From CALLPQ01 sp039819545 (GTDB lineage Bacteria > Pseudomonadota > Alphaproteobacteria > Caulobacterales > Parvularculaceae): a stretch of 64,000 nucleotides of DNA. Below are positions 42,694 to 52,055 of this stretch, piece after piece. The notes beneath the pieces are model-generated. The model was given only the letters and a program-made list of their open reading frames with translations, had not been told where the DNA came from and ran no database searches. Position numbers and translations under genes: made by a program. The stretch is taken from positions 1 through 64,000 of the forward strand of contig JBCBRS010000010.1 of the NCBI GenBank assembly GCA_039819545.1, given 5' to 3'. How positions within the stretch are numbered: the first letter of the stretch is position 1; each line of letters begins with the position of its first letter.

Positions 42694-43836
42694 ATGGGTA
42701 ATACCATCCGCACGGCAATCGGCCTGATGAGCGGAACGTCGCTGGACGGCGTTGATGCCGCGCTTATCCGCACCGACGGTGAGGAGGAACTGGTCTTTGG
42801 CCCGACGCTGCACAAGCCCTATGCCCCGGACTTAAAGGCAACCGTCAACCGGGCCATCAAGGCCGCACGGGAGGGCCGCGACGGCGCGGATGTCATTGGC
42901 AAGGCCACGGGCGAGGTTACGCGCGTGCACCGCGATGTGGTTGAAGCGCTGTTGGAGGAAAACAATCTGCATGCGGAGCGTGTTGACGTAATCGGTTTTC
43001 ACGGTCAGACGATTTATCATCGCTCCCCCAATTTTCCGGTGATGGGTCCGGAGGATCAGGGCCGCACCTGGCAAATTGGGGATGGTGAATTCCTCGCCCG
43101 TGAAACGGGGATCGACACCGTCTATAACTTTCGGGCGGCGGACGTGATGCTGGGCGGTGAGGGAGCGCCCCTTGCCCCGGTCTACCATGCGGCGCTGGTG
43201 CGCAAGCTCGCGCGAGAGCACCCCGTGGGTGTTCTCAATCTGGGCGGGGTTGGCAATATCACCTATGTGCCGCCGAACGGGGCAATTGATGGTCTGATCG
43301 CTTTCGATTGTGGGCCCGGCAATGGGCTGATCGATGAATGGATGGCCATGAAAAGCGGCGAGACCATGGATAAAGATGGCGGCGCCGCCCGCCGGGGTAA
43401 GGTGCATACGGATATTTTACGCATGATGCTGCTCGCGCCGTTCATGCGCCGCAAACCGCCCAAATCTCTCGACCGGTATGATTTCAAACTCGACCATGTG
43501 CTTGACTTGCCACTTGATGACGGCGCAGCAACGCTGACTGCGTTCTCTGCGGCTTGTGTGCGTGCCAGTGAGCCCTTTTTGCCGGAGCCGGTGGGGGAAT
43601 GGATTGTCTGTGGCGGTGGGCGGCACAATGGCGCGTTGATGGAGGCGTTAACAAAGGCGCTGAGCGCCCCGGTTGTGCCCGCCGAAGAGGTAGGCTGGCG
43701 CGGCGATGATCTGGAGGCGGAATGTTTCGCCTATCTCGCCGTGCGGGCCCTGCGCGATCTACCGATCAGCTTTCCCAAAACAACCCGCGCGCCGCATGCC
43801 TTGCGCGGCGGTGTGCTTTGCAAGGCGAAGAAATAG
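42694..43836 (+). CDS. anmK: Anhydro-N-acetylmuramic acid kinase
   Basis: Phosphorylates anhMurNAc in cell-wall recycling. 380 residues from the ATG at 42694, preceded by GGAG; an ATG at 42679 is also possible. ASKHA-type motifs: GLMSGTSLDGVDAALIRTDG, IGFHGQTIYH, LNLGGVGNIT, AFDCGPGNGLID and VCGGGRHN. Complete. Confidence 0.96.
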   Translation: MGNTIRTAIGLMSGTSLDGVDAALIRTDGEEELVFGPTLHKPYAPDLKATVNRAIKAAREGRDGADVIGKATGEVTRVHRDVVEALLEENNLHAERVDVIGFHGQTIYHRSPNFPVMGPEDQGRTWQIGDGEFLARETGIDTVYNFRAADVMLGGEGAPLAPVYHAALVRKLAREHPVGVLNLGGVGNITYVPPNGAIDGLIAFDCGPGNGLIDEWMAMKSGETMDKDGGAARRGKVHTDILRMMLLAPFMRRKPPKSLDRYDFKLDHVLDLPLDDGAATLTAFSAACVRASEPFLPEPVGEWIVCGGGRHNGALMEALTKALSAPVVPAEEVGWRGDDLEAECFAYLAVRALRDLPISFPKTTRAPHALRGGVLCKAKK

Positions 43837-44030
43837 GGGCCGGAGATTTTTTAAAGCCGCACTGTTTTACACTTTGTGAGGCCGCGATGCGTTTAACCAT
43901 GATCGCGCGACGACTGCCTTTGTCGTATGAATAACACGAGCAAGCGGCGTTTGGATGAAGTGGCCCGTCCTTTAAACTAAGAAGGATCTAGACGTAGCCG
44001 CCGACGGGCTGAACCTTTTGGCTTGACGTG

Positions 44031-44417
44031 CTAATTCGACGCCGGAGAAATCAAACCGCCTCGGCGAGACGATTGTTCGGCAAATTCACGACCGACGTCA
44101 GCGCTTTGCTTCCACTCCGCCCACGTGCGACAAATTTTCTTTGCGAACCGTGAGCCAGTCACCTGTTGGCGTTTACAGATGATGCGGTTTTCGTCTACCT
44201 CTTCATCAGTGTTGGTCGCAGTTTTAGTGTTGGATTCATTTTCGGTTATGGCCGAAGCATCGACAACCGTTTCAACGGGAACGTTTGCATCAGTGGCCTG
44301 CGTTGCAACATTATCTGCGACCTCGTCGGCAGCGCGATCTGTCGTTGTTGCACAGGCTACGGCTGATAAAGCAATAATCGTCGCGCCAAATGCGCGCGTC
44401 GTGACTAACTTGTTCAT
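44031..44417 (-). CDS. Small lipoprotein with a CKRQ..TGSRFAKKICRT motif
   Basis: 128 residues: signal sequence with lipobox LSAVAC (Cys22), a T/D/E/N-rich unstructured middle, then IICKRQQVTGSRFAKKICRT. That two-cysteine block recurs in small exported alphaproteobacterial proteins of unknown function. It probably forms one disulfide in the periplasm. Confidence 0.78.
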   Translation of the reverse strand: MNKLVTTRAFGATIIALSAVACATTTDRAADEVADNVATQATDANVPVETVVDASAITENESNTKTATNTDEEVDENRIICKRQQVTGSRFAKKICRTWAEWKQSADVGREFAEQSSRRGGLISPASN

Positions 44418-44579
44418 CTGAAACTCTCCTCAATATTAGCCCGTCGCCAGAGACTGTAGCGCTGTCATCGCAGTTTCACCAGTGTGGAAGGAATTCGCGA
44501 AAGACGATTTCATCCGGTTCGTAAAAGTCGTGCTCGTCTCATGAAAAGAATAACGCATTCGGGGGAGCTACTTGCCTTG

Positions 44580-45215
44580 CTACTTGCGCCGCTCCACACG
44601 GATCGATCGATTGCTTCCCGCAAGACGTAAAGAATGAGAACCAAAAAGTTTTGATTGAAGGATCGCGATTTCGCCAGATGCATCACCAGAAAATCTGAGC
44701 TTTTTCGTATCGGCACGAAGTTGACGCCATTCCTGTCCATTTTCAAGCCGGATTACATACCTTCCGGCACGCGTTAAGAGTATTTCCGAAACAGCCACCT
44801 CAATCTTATTCAATGATTTATCAGCGGCATCACGGCGGCTCAAATCACTCGATCCAAACTGATCTTCAGGCGTTTGCGCAGATACGATACCACTGGATAT
44901 TCCTCCGCTTACGGTCGGCGTTCGGGCCTCACCAATGACTGCAGGCCTCTTTGCATTTTGTGCAGTTGGCAACCTATTTTCTCCGGTTCCAACTGCATGT
45001 GCTTGATCATTAGGATCAGCGATGGCGGGTAAGGCCGCAAGCGCCCGATCAAGACAAACGAGGCGTGCGCTATCGTCCACAATAGCCTTGCAGGTCTGCA
45101 GCTTGCTGACGAGATCGGGAGACTGCCCGTGGACCGCGACACTAAATGCGATACCGCAAAAGATGATCATCAGGGCAGGACATAGTCTAAAGAGTGCTCG
45201 CAACAAATAGGTCAT
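44580..45215 (-). CDS. Exported protein of unknown function
   Basis: 211 residues with a signal peptide (ALMIIFCGIAFSVAVHGQ). The LQTCKAIVDDSARLVCLDRA segment is a C...C motif seen at the N-terminus of many secreted alpha- and gammaproteobacterial proteins. A disordered middle leads to a beta-rich end (YVIRLENGQEWRQLRADTKK...SLRLAGSNRSIRVERRK). Probably periplasmic; function not known. Transcription from the TonB receptor gene upstream is likely cut by the hairpin at 45237-45266. Confidence 0.72.
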   Translation of the reverse strand: MTYLLRALFRLCPALMIIFCGIAFSVAVHGQSPDLVSKLQTCKAIVDDSARLVCLDRALAALPAIADPNDQAHAVGTGENRLPTAQNAKRPAVIGEARTPTVSGGISSGIVSAQTPEDQFGSSDLSRRDAADKSLNKIEVAVSEILLTRAGRYVIRLENGQEWRQLRADTKKLRFSGDASGEIAILQSKLFGSHSLRLAGSNRSIRVERRK

Positions 45216-45236
45216 ATCGGTTTCCGAAAACGAAGA

Positions 45237-45266
45237 AACGCCGCAGACAGTCTAGTCCGCGGCGTT
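45237..45266 (-). terminator. Terminator-like hairpin after the large TonB receptor gene
   Basis: AACGCCGC and GCGGCGTT (45237-45244, 45259-45266) pair around a 14-nt loop. On the minus strand TCTTCGTTTT follows, a weak T-run. It lies 34 bp after the receptor stop. Confidence 0.6.
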
Positions 45267-45299
45267 CCAATATTAAATCATCTTTGCCAAATAAGGCTC

Positions 45300-48200
45300 T
45301 TAGAGGCCAATATTGACGCCGAAGAAGATGAAGCGACCGGTTGAGTCGTAGATACCTGGGTATGTGTTACCATTACCAAAGCCTGCACCAGATTGCGTAC
45401 CTGATGGCGGATCATTATCAAAAATGTTCTGCATACCAGCACGCAGTGATACGTTATCGCGAACCTGCCATGTAGCGGCAATATCGAAATAACTCTCAGA
45501 GTCGAAGCTGTCATCTACCGCAACGCCTGTTGGTTCACCGAACAGTTCAACGCCACCGAAGTAACGCCATGTTGCTGTCAAATCGACATTAAACGGTGTT
45601 TGCCATGTGCTCAAGAAGCGGTGGCGATAAGCGGCTGTTGGATTACCACACTGGCCGCCATAGATACCAACACACTCAACTTCATCTCCACCCGGCACCG
45701 GGATGAAAGCACTGGAAAGCAGGTAGGTTGAAACATAGTTGAAGTTTAAACCACCCTGATTACCAAGGTCGAGATTGTACCCAATAGCAAAGTCGATACC
45801 GGAAGTTGACAGCTCTGCGATGTTTACGTTGGCCGCAAGAACACCTGCCGTAACTGTTGAACCATTCACTGTTGCGCTGTTGCTCAAGAAGAGTGAGCCG
45901 AAATCATCGCGCTGGATTAGATCACAGAACACAGCAGCGCCGGTTTCCAGACATTCAGCGAGCGAGGTCGTTGCAGGAATTGTTGCAATGGCTTCGTTCA
46001 CCGTAATATTGAAGTAATCGACTGATAAGGAAAAGCCATCGACAAATGTTGGTTGGAATACGGCACCAACTGTGAATGTGTCAGAACTTTCAGGGCCGAG
46101 AAGGGGGTTACCACCAGTAATCGAGTTCAACTGACCAGCCGGATTATCTGGCACCGAACCATAAAGCGCTGCAGACAAACCTGTATTTGCACAGGCTGCT
46201 TGCGATGCTGCGGGCTCTGGGGTGGGAGTTGACGGATCGAAGTCTCCCGCACATGGATCAAATAGTCCATTTGCTCCGGCAATCGCGTTGAACAGGCCGG
46301 TGTTTTGACCAGTAAATAGTTCGATCACATTTGGTGCGCGGATAGCACGTTGGAACTGACCGCGAACGCGGAATTCGCGAACAGGAGCCCATGCAAGACC
46401 AGCGGCAAAAGTAGACGCGGTGAAGCTGTTTTCCACACCGTTACCGTCGGTTGTATAATCCGAATAGCGATAAGCACCATTTATGGCAAGTTCTTCAAAG
46501 AATGTGCGCCCCTGTATCAAAGGGATTTGCGTTTCAAAGAACAATTCCGTCACAGAAACTTCACCGGCAACTGGCAATGTACCGCCGCCGACGCCTGTCA
46601 AGCCACGACCCGCGGGGATTTGCGAGAGGTTATCAGGCTGGCTTTCGAGTTGGTCACGACGATATTCAACACCAACAAGGGCTTGAATGCCCGCATCAGC
46701 AAGTGGCGACTGGAAACCATACTCGGTCAGATCGCCTTGAAATGTGCCGCCGAGAACAATCTGTTCGGTGGTACCGTTAACAAAAGCTGTACCTTGAATA
46801 AAGTCAGTAGCTTCCTGCGTGACCAGAGTTTCGCCGCCGGAACCACGTTGGAAAATGTTGTAAGGTACACAACCAGCAGCGGCACCAGCACGACAGACGG
46901 GGTTGCCGTTAGCATCATTAACAACAAACAAAGCATCTTGTGTGTTCGAGAAGTTAAGATCGTTTGTAGAAATCCGCGTTAATGACGTCCGGCCAAACTG
47001 GCCAAAAGCATCCCACTGGAAGTTTTCACCAATGTTTCCACGGAAACCACCAACAGCACGCCATGTTGTCAGATCAATAAAGAGGTTCCTAGGTCCACCT
47101 TCAACATTGCGTCGACCGGCAGTCAATCCAACATCGTCTGGGAAGATCAGGTTCCCTTCAGCGTCGAGTACTGGCTGGAACAGTGCGTTACCATCTGCGT
47201 CGGAGAGGTTCTGCTCTTCGCCTTCATCATTGATGAATGTCTGACGCTCAAATTGTGGTGTATTACACCCCAAAGAGTCAGCAAGAGTGACAGGGTTACC
47301 AGCGCTGTCAGTTTGGCCGTCTAATGAATCTGACAAAAACGGGTTGTCGCAATTGATTTCGAACGGACGGAAGAAAGTTCCTGAGAACGCAATCTGGGCA
47401 TCTGTTGTATTATTAACAAATGTCAGATCCAGATAGGCCTCAATGCTGTCGGTGATTTCATAGCGTGCGAGCGTTGTAAAGTTGAACCGCTCATTAGGGC
47501 GCTGGAAAAAGTTATCCGGCGCAAAGTTAAACGTTTGCGACGGACCGCCCACAAAAGGAACAAGCGAGCCATCTGCGTTTTGGAAGAGATCACCGCCCTG
47601 GCTGTCGAGCGTAAAACCGCCAACAATCGGGTTTCCGTTTTGATCAAGCGCACCGGCAGCGGTCGGCAACAATTCGTCAAAACCGGGGGTAAAGAAGCGA
47701 CGAAAGGTCGATGAGCCAACACACCCAACACCTTCAAAGCTTTGATCGCCGGAACTCGGACCGAATGCACAAGCTGATGTAATGCGGTCAGCCTGGACGA
47801 TGGCGTTTTGGTCCTGATACGAAATAAACGCTGTCACGTTACCACGACCATCAGGTGTGTTTGCGCCTAGCGTCGCACTTATGTATGTATCCCGACCATC
47901 GGTAACGCTGCCTGGAATTGGCTGTTGCGCGGCGGTCAAAACGCCCTCTGAAAACGCATTATTGTTGCTGTCTTGATAGAAACCTACCTGACCATCAAAC
48001 TCAATGCCTTCAAAATCACGCCGAAGAATGAAGTTTGCAACACCGCCGATAGCGTCCGAACCGTAAACAGCAGAACCACCACCTGTAGTAATGTCGACGC
48101 GCTCAAGCAATTGAGCAGGGATCAGATCAAGGTTGGCTGGTGAGGATGTTGGCGACCCAAAAGGAAGGCGCTTGCCGTCGATAAGGACTAGAGTACGAAT

Positions 48201-48515
48201 TGCTCCTAGACCACGCAGATTGAGGTTCGAGGTACCTGTAGCGCCATTTGACACTTCCGAGGTTTGCCCTGCAAATGCTTGCGGGAGGATATTAATGAGG
48301 TCTTCAATCCGAGTCGTACCGCGCGAATCAATTTCGCCGGCTTCAACTTGTGTTACCTGACTTGGTGCGATCAGATTTGCTTGGTTTAGACGCGAACCGG
48401 TTACCACGATCGCGTCATCATCATCGTCTTGTGCCAGCGCAGGCGCTGCTGTGGCGACCATGGCGCCACCGAGAACCGTACTGCATAGCAGTTTTCTCAT
48501 AAGGTTTCTTTGCAT
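45300..48515 (-). CDS. Large TonB-dependent outer-membrane receptor
   Basis: 1,071 residues from the ATG at 48515, preceded by GGAGG at good distance. Signal peptide MRKLLCSTVLGGAMVATAAPALAQ-like; plug domain with IVVTGSRLNQANL, TRIEDLINILPQAF, LNLRGLGAIRTLVLIDGKRL and VYGSDAIGGVANFIL; then a long barrel with many extended, cysteine-containing loops and a terminal F-rich strand (GRFIFFGVNIGL). The type resembles receptors abundant in sphingomonads and caulobacters for oligosaccharides or peptides; the ligand is unknown. Confidence 0.94.
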   Translation of the reverse strand: MQRNLMRKLLCSTVLGGAMVATAAPALAQDDDDDAIVVTGSRLNQANLIAPSQVTQVEAGEIDSRGTTRIEDLINILPQAFAGQTSEVSNGATGTSNLNLRGLGAIRTLVLIDGKRLPFGSPTSSPANLDLIPAQLLERVDITTGGGSAVYGSDAIGGVANFILRRDFEGIEFDGQVGFYQDSNNNAFSEGVLTAAQQPIPGSVTDGRDTYISATLGANTPDGRGNVTAFISYQDQNAIVQADRITSACAFGPSSGDQSFEGVGCVGSSTFRRFFTPGFDELLPTAAGALDQNGNPIVGGFTLDSQGGDLFQNADGSLVPFVGGPSQTFNFAPDNFFQRPNERFNFTTLARYEITDSIEAYLDLTFVNNTTDAQIAFSGTFFRPFEINCDNPFLSDSLDGQTDSAGNPVTLADSLGCNTPQFERQTFINDEGEEQNLSDADGNALFQPVLDAEGNLIFPDDVGLTAGRRNVEGGPRNLFIDLTTWRAVGGFRGNIGENFQWDAFGQFGRTSLTRISTNDLNFSNTQDALFVVNDANGNPVCRAGAAAGCVPYNIFQRGSGGETLVTQEATDFIQGTAFVNGTTEQIVLGGTFQGDLTEYGFQSPLADAGIQALVGVEYRRDQLESQPDNLSQIPAGRGLTGVGGGTLPVAGEVSVTELFFETQIPLIQGRTFFEELAINGAYRYSDYTTDGNGVENSFTASTFAAGLAWAPVREFRVRGQFQRAIRAPNVIELFTGQNTGLFNAIAGANGLFDPCAGDFDPSTPTPEPAASQAACANTGLSAALYGSVPDNPAGQLNSITGGNPLLGPESSDTFTVGAVFQPTFVDGFSLSVDYFNITVNEAIATIPATTSLAECLETGAAVFCDLIQRDDFGSLFLSNSATVNGSTVTAGVLAANVNIAELSTSGIDFAIGYNLDLGNQGGLNFNYVSTYLLSSAFIPVPGGDEVECVGIYGGQCGNPTAAYRHRFLSTWQTPFNVDLTATWRYFGGVELFGEPTGVAVDDSFDSESYFDIAATWQVRDNVSLRAGMQNIFDNDPPSGTQSGAGFGNGNTYPGIYDSTGRFIFFGVNIGL

Positions 48516-49147
48516 TGATATGCCTCCAGTAAAGTAAAGACTGCCCAAGGGGGCGTGGTTGAGTACACGCGCGTTTTGAAACTCATGCCCTCGATCGTCA
48601 CGAAAGGGACATAACCGGCAAGCAAGGTCAATTGTCGGTTCCTTGCTGTGCCAAACTTTTACAGGACTGTGCCGAAAGTGTTACATAATCCTTAACAGGG
48701 ACAGTTCGGGCCAAAAACGGCAAAAAAAATCGCACCAACGCGGGACAGTGATGCATCGGCGCAACAGGGCGATGGGAGGCCGGAAAAGGTCACCGCGCGG
48801 TGACAAGCTTGCCGGGTGGACAAGCGCGCTGAAATTTTGCCGAGCGATCAGCACCACCGTGAACCCTTATTCTTTTTTTGGGCGTGGGGCCTTCCCATCC
48901 GGGGGCTCTTGTTCCCCCTTGCAGTTGCGACCCGCCATGGCGACGGGTCTTGCCAGTGCAATCGGGCCATGCTAGCGCCCCCCGCATGGCAGAGCCTGAG
49001 TACCGGGCTTTGCTTTTCACTGCATATTTTTATCGGACGCGGGGCTTTGCAAGGGCCATCAGTGTCGGTAGTGACCATCGCGTTGATGCGCACACGCGAC
49101 CCTAGCGGCCTCTTCCCGCGTCATGATTGTTTGGAATAGGGTTTTTT
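48516..49147. other. Promoter region between the TonB receptor and the atp genes
   Basis: 632 bp with no credible gene. It should hold the divergent promoters of the receptor and atpH. A hairpin CGACCCGCCATGGCGACGGGTC-type is at ~48927-48949, and G/C-rich, palindromic stretches lie around 48885-48985. Small frames here overlap one another and lack ribosome sites. A short RNA cannot be excluded. Confidence 0.45.
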
Positions 49148-49705
49148 ATGGCCAATTCAGGCTCCCTCACCAGCGGTATCGCCGATCGCTACGCCGCCGC
49201 TTTCTTTGACTTGGCGCAAGAGCACAGTGCCCTTGATGCAGCCGAAAAAGATCTTGGTGCGTTGAAAGCAACCATTCAGGGCTCACCGGAGCTGTTGGGG
49301 TTCATCAAAAGCCCGGTCTACAGCTACGAAGACCAGAAAAAAGCAATCACCGCGCTGGCCGACAAGGCCAGCTTCGCACCGCTGACGGCAAACTTTCTGA
49401 AGCTGATCGCCCGCAATCAACGCCTGTTCGCCCTGCCCGACATTATCACCGCGTTTGAACACGCGCTGGCCCGTCATCGCGGCGAGGTCAGTGCCGAGGC
49501 GACCACCGCTGTGTCGCTGTCCGATGAACAGACCCGGCGCCTGCGCCAGGAAATTGAGACACTGGTGGGCCAAGCGGTCAATCTGCAAACCAAGGTGGAC
49601 GCGTCGCTCCTCGGCGGCATGGTCGTCAAAGTGGGATCGAAAATGATCGATAGCTCCCTCAAAACAAAACTCAATCGCTTACAATCTGTCATGAAAGAGG
49701 CCTAA
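49148..49705 (+). CDS. atpH: ATP synthase F1 subunit delta
   Basis: Part of the peripheral stalk connecting F1 to Fo. 185 residues from the ATG at 49148: GIADRYAAAFFDLAQE at the N-terminus, FLKLIARNQRLFALPDII in the middle and LLGGMVVKVGSKMIDSSLKTKL at the end, the OSCP/delta signature. Four bases separate it from atpA. It is the first gene of the atp set. Confidence 0.95.
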   Translation: MANSGSLTSGIADRYAAAFFDLAQEHSALDAAEKDLGALKATIQGSPELLGFIKSPVYSYEDQKKAITALADKASFAPLTANFLKLIARNQRLFALPDIITAFEHALARHRGEVSAEATTAVSLSDEQTRRLRQEIETLVGQAVNLQTKVDASLLGGMVVKVGSKMIDSSLKTKLNRLQSVMKEA

Positions 49706-49709
49706 CCCC

Positions 49710-51254
49710 ATGGAACTCAACGCATCGGAAATTTCTTCGATCCTCAAACAGCAGATCGCCGACTTCGGCAAAGACGCCGAGGTTTCGGAGATTGGCCAGG
49801 TTCTGTCGGTTGGCGACGGGATCGCCCGCGTCTATGGCCTCGACAATGTGCAAGCCGGCGAAATGGTGGAATTCGTCACCGCGTCGGGTCAGGGCGGCAT
49901 CAAGGGCATGGCCCTGAACCTCGAGGCCGACAATGTGGGCGTCGTGATCTTCGGTGAAGACCGGGAGATCAAGGAAGGCGACACCGTCAAGCGGACCCAA
50001 GCCATTGTGGACGTGCCCGTGGGTAAAGGCCTGCTCGGCCGCGTTGTGGACCCGCTCGGTAATCCGATCGACGGCAAAGGCCCGATTGAGGCCACCGAAC
50101 GACGCCTGGTGGATGTGAAAGCGCCGGGCATCCTGCCTCGTCAGTCGGTGCACGAGCCCGTGCAAACCGGGATCAAAGCCATCGACGCCATGATCCCCGT
50201 GGGCCGGGGACAGCGCGAACTGGTGATCGGTGACCGCCAGACCGGTAAAACAGCGATCTGCATCGATGCGATGCTGAACCAAAAAGCGGCCAACCAGGGC
50301 GATGACGAGTCCAAAAAGCTCTACTGCATCTATGTGGCGGTTGGGCAGAAACGCTCCACCGTGGCGCAAATCGTCAAAACGCTGGAAGACAATGGCGCGC
50401 TGGACTACTCCATCGTTGTTGCCGCCACCGCATCAGAGCCAGCCCCGCTGCAATTCCTGGCCCCCTTCGCGGGCTGCGCCATGGGTGAATATTTCCGCGA
50501 TAACGGCATGCACGCCCTGATCATCTATGATGACCTGTCCAAGCAGGCCGTGTCCTATCGCCAGATGTCCCTGCTGCTGCGTCGTCCACCCGGGCGTGAA
50601 GCCTATCCCGGTGACGTGTTCTATCTGCACTCCCGCCTGCTGGAGCGCGCGGCGAAACTGAACAAGGACAACGGCTCCGGCTCCATGACCGCGCTGCCAA
50701 TCATTGAGACCCAAGCCAATGACGTTTCGGCCTATATCCCCACCAATGTGATCTCGATCACCGATGGTCAGATCTTTCTCGAGACAGATCTGTTCTATCA
50801 GGGTATTCGCCCGGCGGTGAATGTGGGTCTGTCGGTGAGCCGCGTTGGCTCCTCCGCTCAGATCAAAGCCATGAAGCAGGTTGCCGGTAAGATTAAGGGT
50901 GAGCTTGCTCAGTACCGGGAGCTTGCCGCCTTTGCCAAGTTCGGTTCGGACCTTGATGCGGCCACCCAAGCGATCCTCAACCGCGGCGACCGCCTGACGG
51001 AGTTGATGAAACAAGATCAGTACTCCCCGCTCCTCGTGGAGGAACAGGTTTGCGTGATCTTTGCCGGCGTGCGCGGCTATCTCGATAAAATTCCCACCGA
51101 CAAAGTGGGCGCGTTTGAAGAGGAGCTTCTACGCAAATTGCACGCCGATAACGACACCATCCTCAACGCCATCCGCACGACCGGGAAATTGGATGAGGAC
51201 AATGAAAAGAAACTCGTTGAGGTGCTCGACGGGTTTGCAAAAAGCTTCGCGTAA
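49710..51254 (+). CDS. atpA: ATP synthase F1 subunit alpha
   Basis: Regulatory nucleotide-binding subunit of F1. 514 residues, standard length, with GDRQTGKTAI (P-loop), LIIYDDLSKQAVSYRQMSLLLRRPPGREAYPGD-region landmarks and PAVNVGLSVSRVGS. Downstream come repeat copy C and then an intrinsic terminator, so transcription of atpHA likely ends here instead of continuing into atpG. Confidence 0.98.
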   Translation: MELNASEISSILKQQIADFGKDAEVSEIGQVLSVGDGIARVYGLDNVQAGEMVEFVTASGQGGIKGMALNLEADNVGVVIFGEDREIKEGDTVKRTQAIVDVPVGKGLLGRVVDPLGNPIDGKGPIEATERRLVDVKAPGILPRQSVHEPVQTGIKAIDAMIPVGRGQRELVIGDRQTGKTAICIDAMLNQKAANQGDDESKKLYCIYVAVGQKRSTVAQIVKTLEDNGALDYSIVVAATASEPAPLQFLAPFAGCAMGEYFRDNGMHALIIYDDLSKQAVSYRQMSLLLRRPPGREAYPGDVFYLHSRLLERAAKLNKDNGSGSMTALPIIETQANDVSAYIPTNVISITDGQIFLETDLFYQGIRPAVNVGLSVSRVGSSAQIKAMKQVAGKIKGELAQYRELAAFAKFGSDLDAATQAILNRGDRLTELMKQDQYSPLLVEEQVCVIFAGVRGYLDKIPTDKVGAFEEELLRKLHADNDTILNAIRTTGKLDEDNEKKLVEVLDGFAKSFA

Positions 51255-51270
51255 GGCTGAGCACCTGATT

Positions 51271-51392
51271 TAGAGTGCGTGCACAAAAAGTGTGATCGTC
51301 GATGGTTCCCATCCATCGACTTGGGTTCGAACGCGCGACCAATAAGGAATATAGACTGCGTTTTTGATTCAACAATAAGTAAACGCAGTCTA
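51271..51392 (+). repeat. MITE-like element, copy C (122 bp)
   Basis: Identical in structure to copy A, with about three substitutions. Flanks T-TA...TA-A imply insertion in TTAA with a duplicated TA. It lies 16 bp after the atpA stop, pointing the same way relative to the gene as copies A and B. Confidence 0.9.
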
Positions 51393-51397
51393 ACATT

Positions 51398-51422
51398 AGG
51401 GCCCCGCTAGGGGCCCTTTTTT
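51398..51422 (+). terminator. Intrinsic terminator after atpHA
   Basis: AGGGCCCC (51398-51405), loop GCTA, GGGGCCCT (51410-51417), then a run of T up to 51422. Perfect 8-bp GC stem and six T: a strong factor-independent terminator. Confidence 0.9.
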
Positions 51423-51489
51423 GTCGGTGCCCGAAACCCTGTATTCGTGAGCAGCGTTGATCCCAAATTCGCCCCGCTCATTCGGCCCC

Positions 51490-51972
51490 TCATTTAGCCT
51501 GTGGCTTGATCGGTAATTGGGTGGTGAATTTCAGCTTTTCTTCGGTAATGCTCGCCGACAGGGTCGCGGTGATCCCCTTTGCCGCCAGTTCATTGCGAAA
51601 GCGCGCGGTGATCCGTGCCTGATCCGCCGCATTGGCGACAATCAATTTCATGATGTAAACGCCCCCACCCGCAACGCCGTAAAACTCCATGATTTCCGGA
51701 ATATCCTCGGCAAGGCGCGCCAATACGCGGGACGTGTCTGCACCGGGATGGTCAACCTGCAGGTGGATGAAAACGGTGAGCGGTAAGCCGACTTTTTCAT
51801 TGTCCACCATGGCCACCTGGCTCTCGATAATACCAAGCGACGCCAGCCGGCCCAGCCGCTCTGTGACCGCGTCTGCGCGAATGCCTGCTTCCTCGGCAAT
51901 AACCGTGAGGGGCACCGTGGCATCGCGCTGGAGCCGGTTGAGTAGCAGACAGTCGATAGCGTCGAGCAGCAC
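51490..51972 (-). CDS. Lrp/AsnC family transcriptional regulator
   Basis: ~160 residues. I prefer the GTG at 51972 (MLLDAIDCLLLNRLQRDATV), which follows AGAGGG; a TTG at 51993 is an alternative. An N-terminal winged helix (PLTVIAEEAGIRADAVTERLGRL region) is followed by the RAM ligand domain (VDHPGADTSRVLARLAEDIP, EFYGVAGGGVYIMKLIV). Such proteins sense amino acids. It lies behind the sugar dehydrogenase gene and inside the split atp cluster. Confidence 0.9.
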   Translation of the reverse strand: MLLDAIDCLLLNRLQRDATVPLTVIAEEAGIRADAVTERLGRLASLGIIESQVAMVDNEKVGLPLTVFIHLQVDHPGADTSRVLARLAEDIPEIMEFYGVAGGGVYIMKLIVANAADQARITARFRNELAAKGITATLSASITEEKLKFTTQLPIKPQAK

Positions 51973-52055
51973 GGTCACCCTCTCAGAGTCCAAACGAAAA
52001 ATCGCCTATCGCCGGGCGAGGCCATCCCCCCATCCCGCGTGTGAGCGCGCGCAAC

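Noticed and set aside
49127..49147. Earlier start for atpH
   Set aside because: Adds MFGIGFF without family support; the ATG at 49148 gives the normal N-terminus.
51300..51350. tRNA-like T-arm (GGTTCGAACGCGCGACC) in the MITE
   Set aside because: No matching acceptor, D or anticodon arms and the T-stem does not pair; not a tRNA.
51163..51396. Minus-strand frame over the atpA end
   Set aside because: Its product is the same MITE-derived peptide as at 28.7 kb; no ribosome site.
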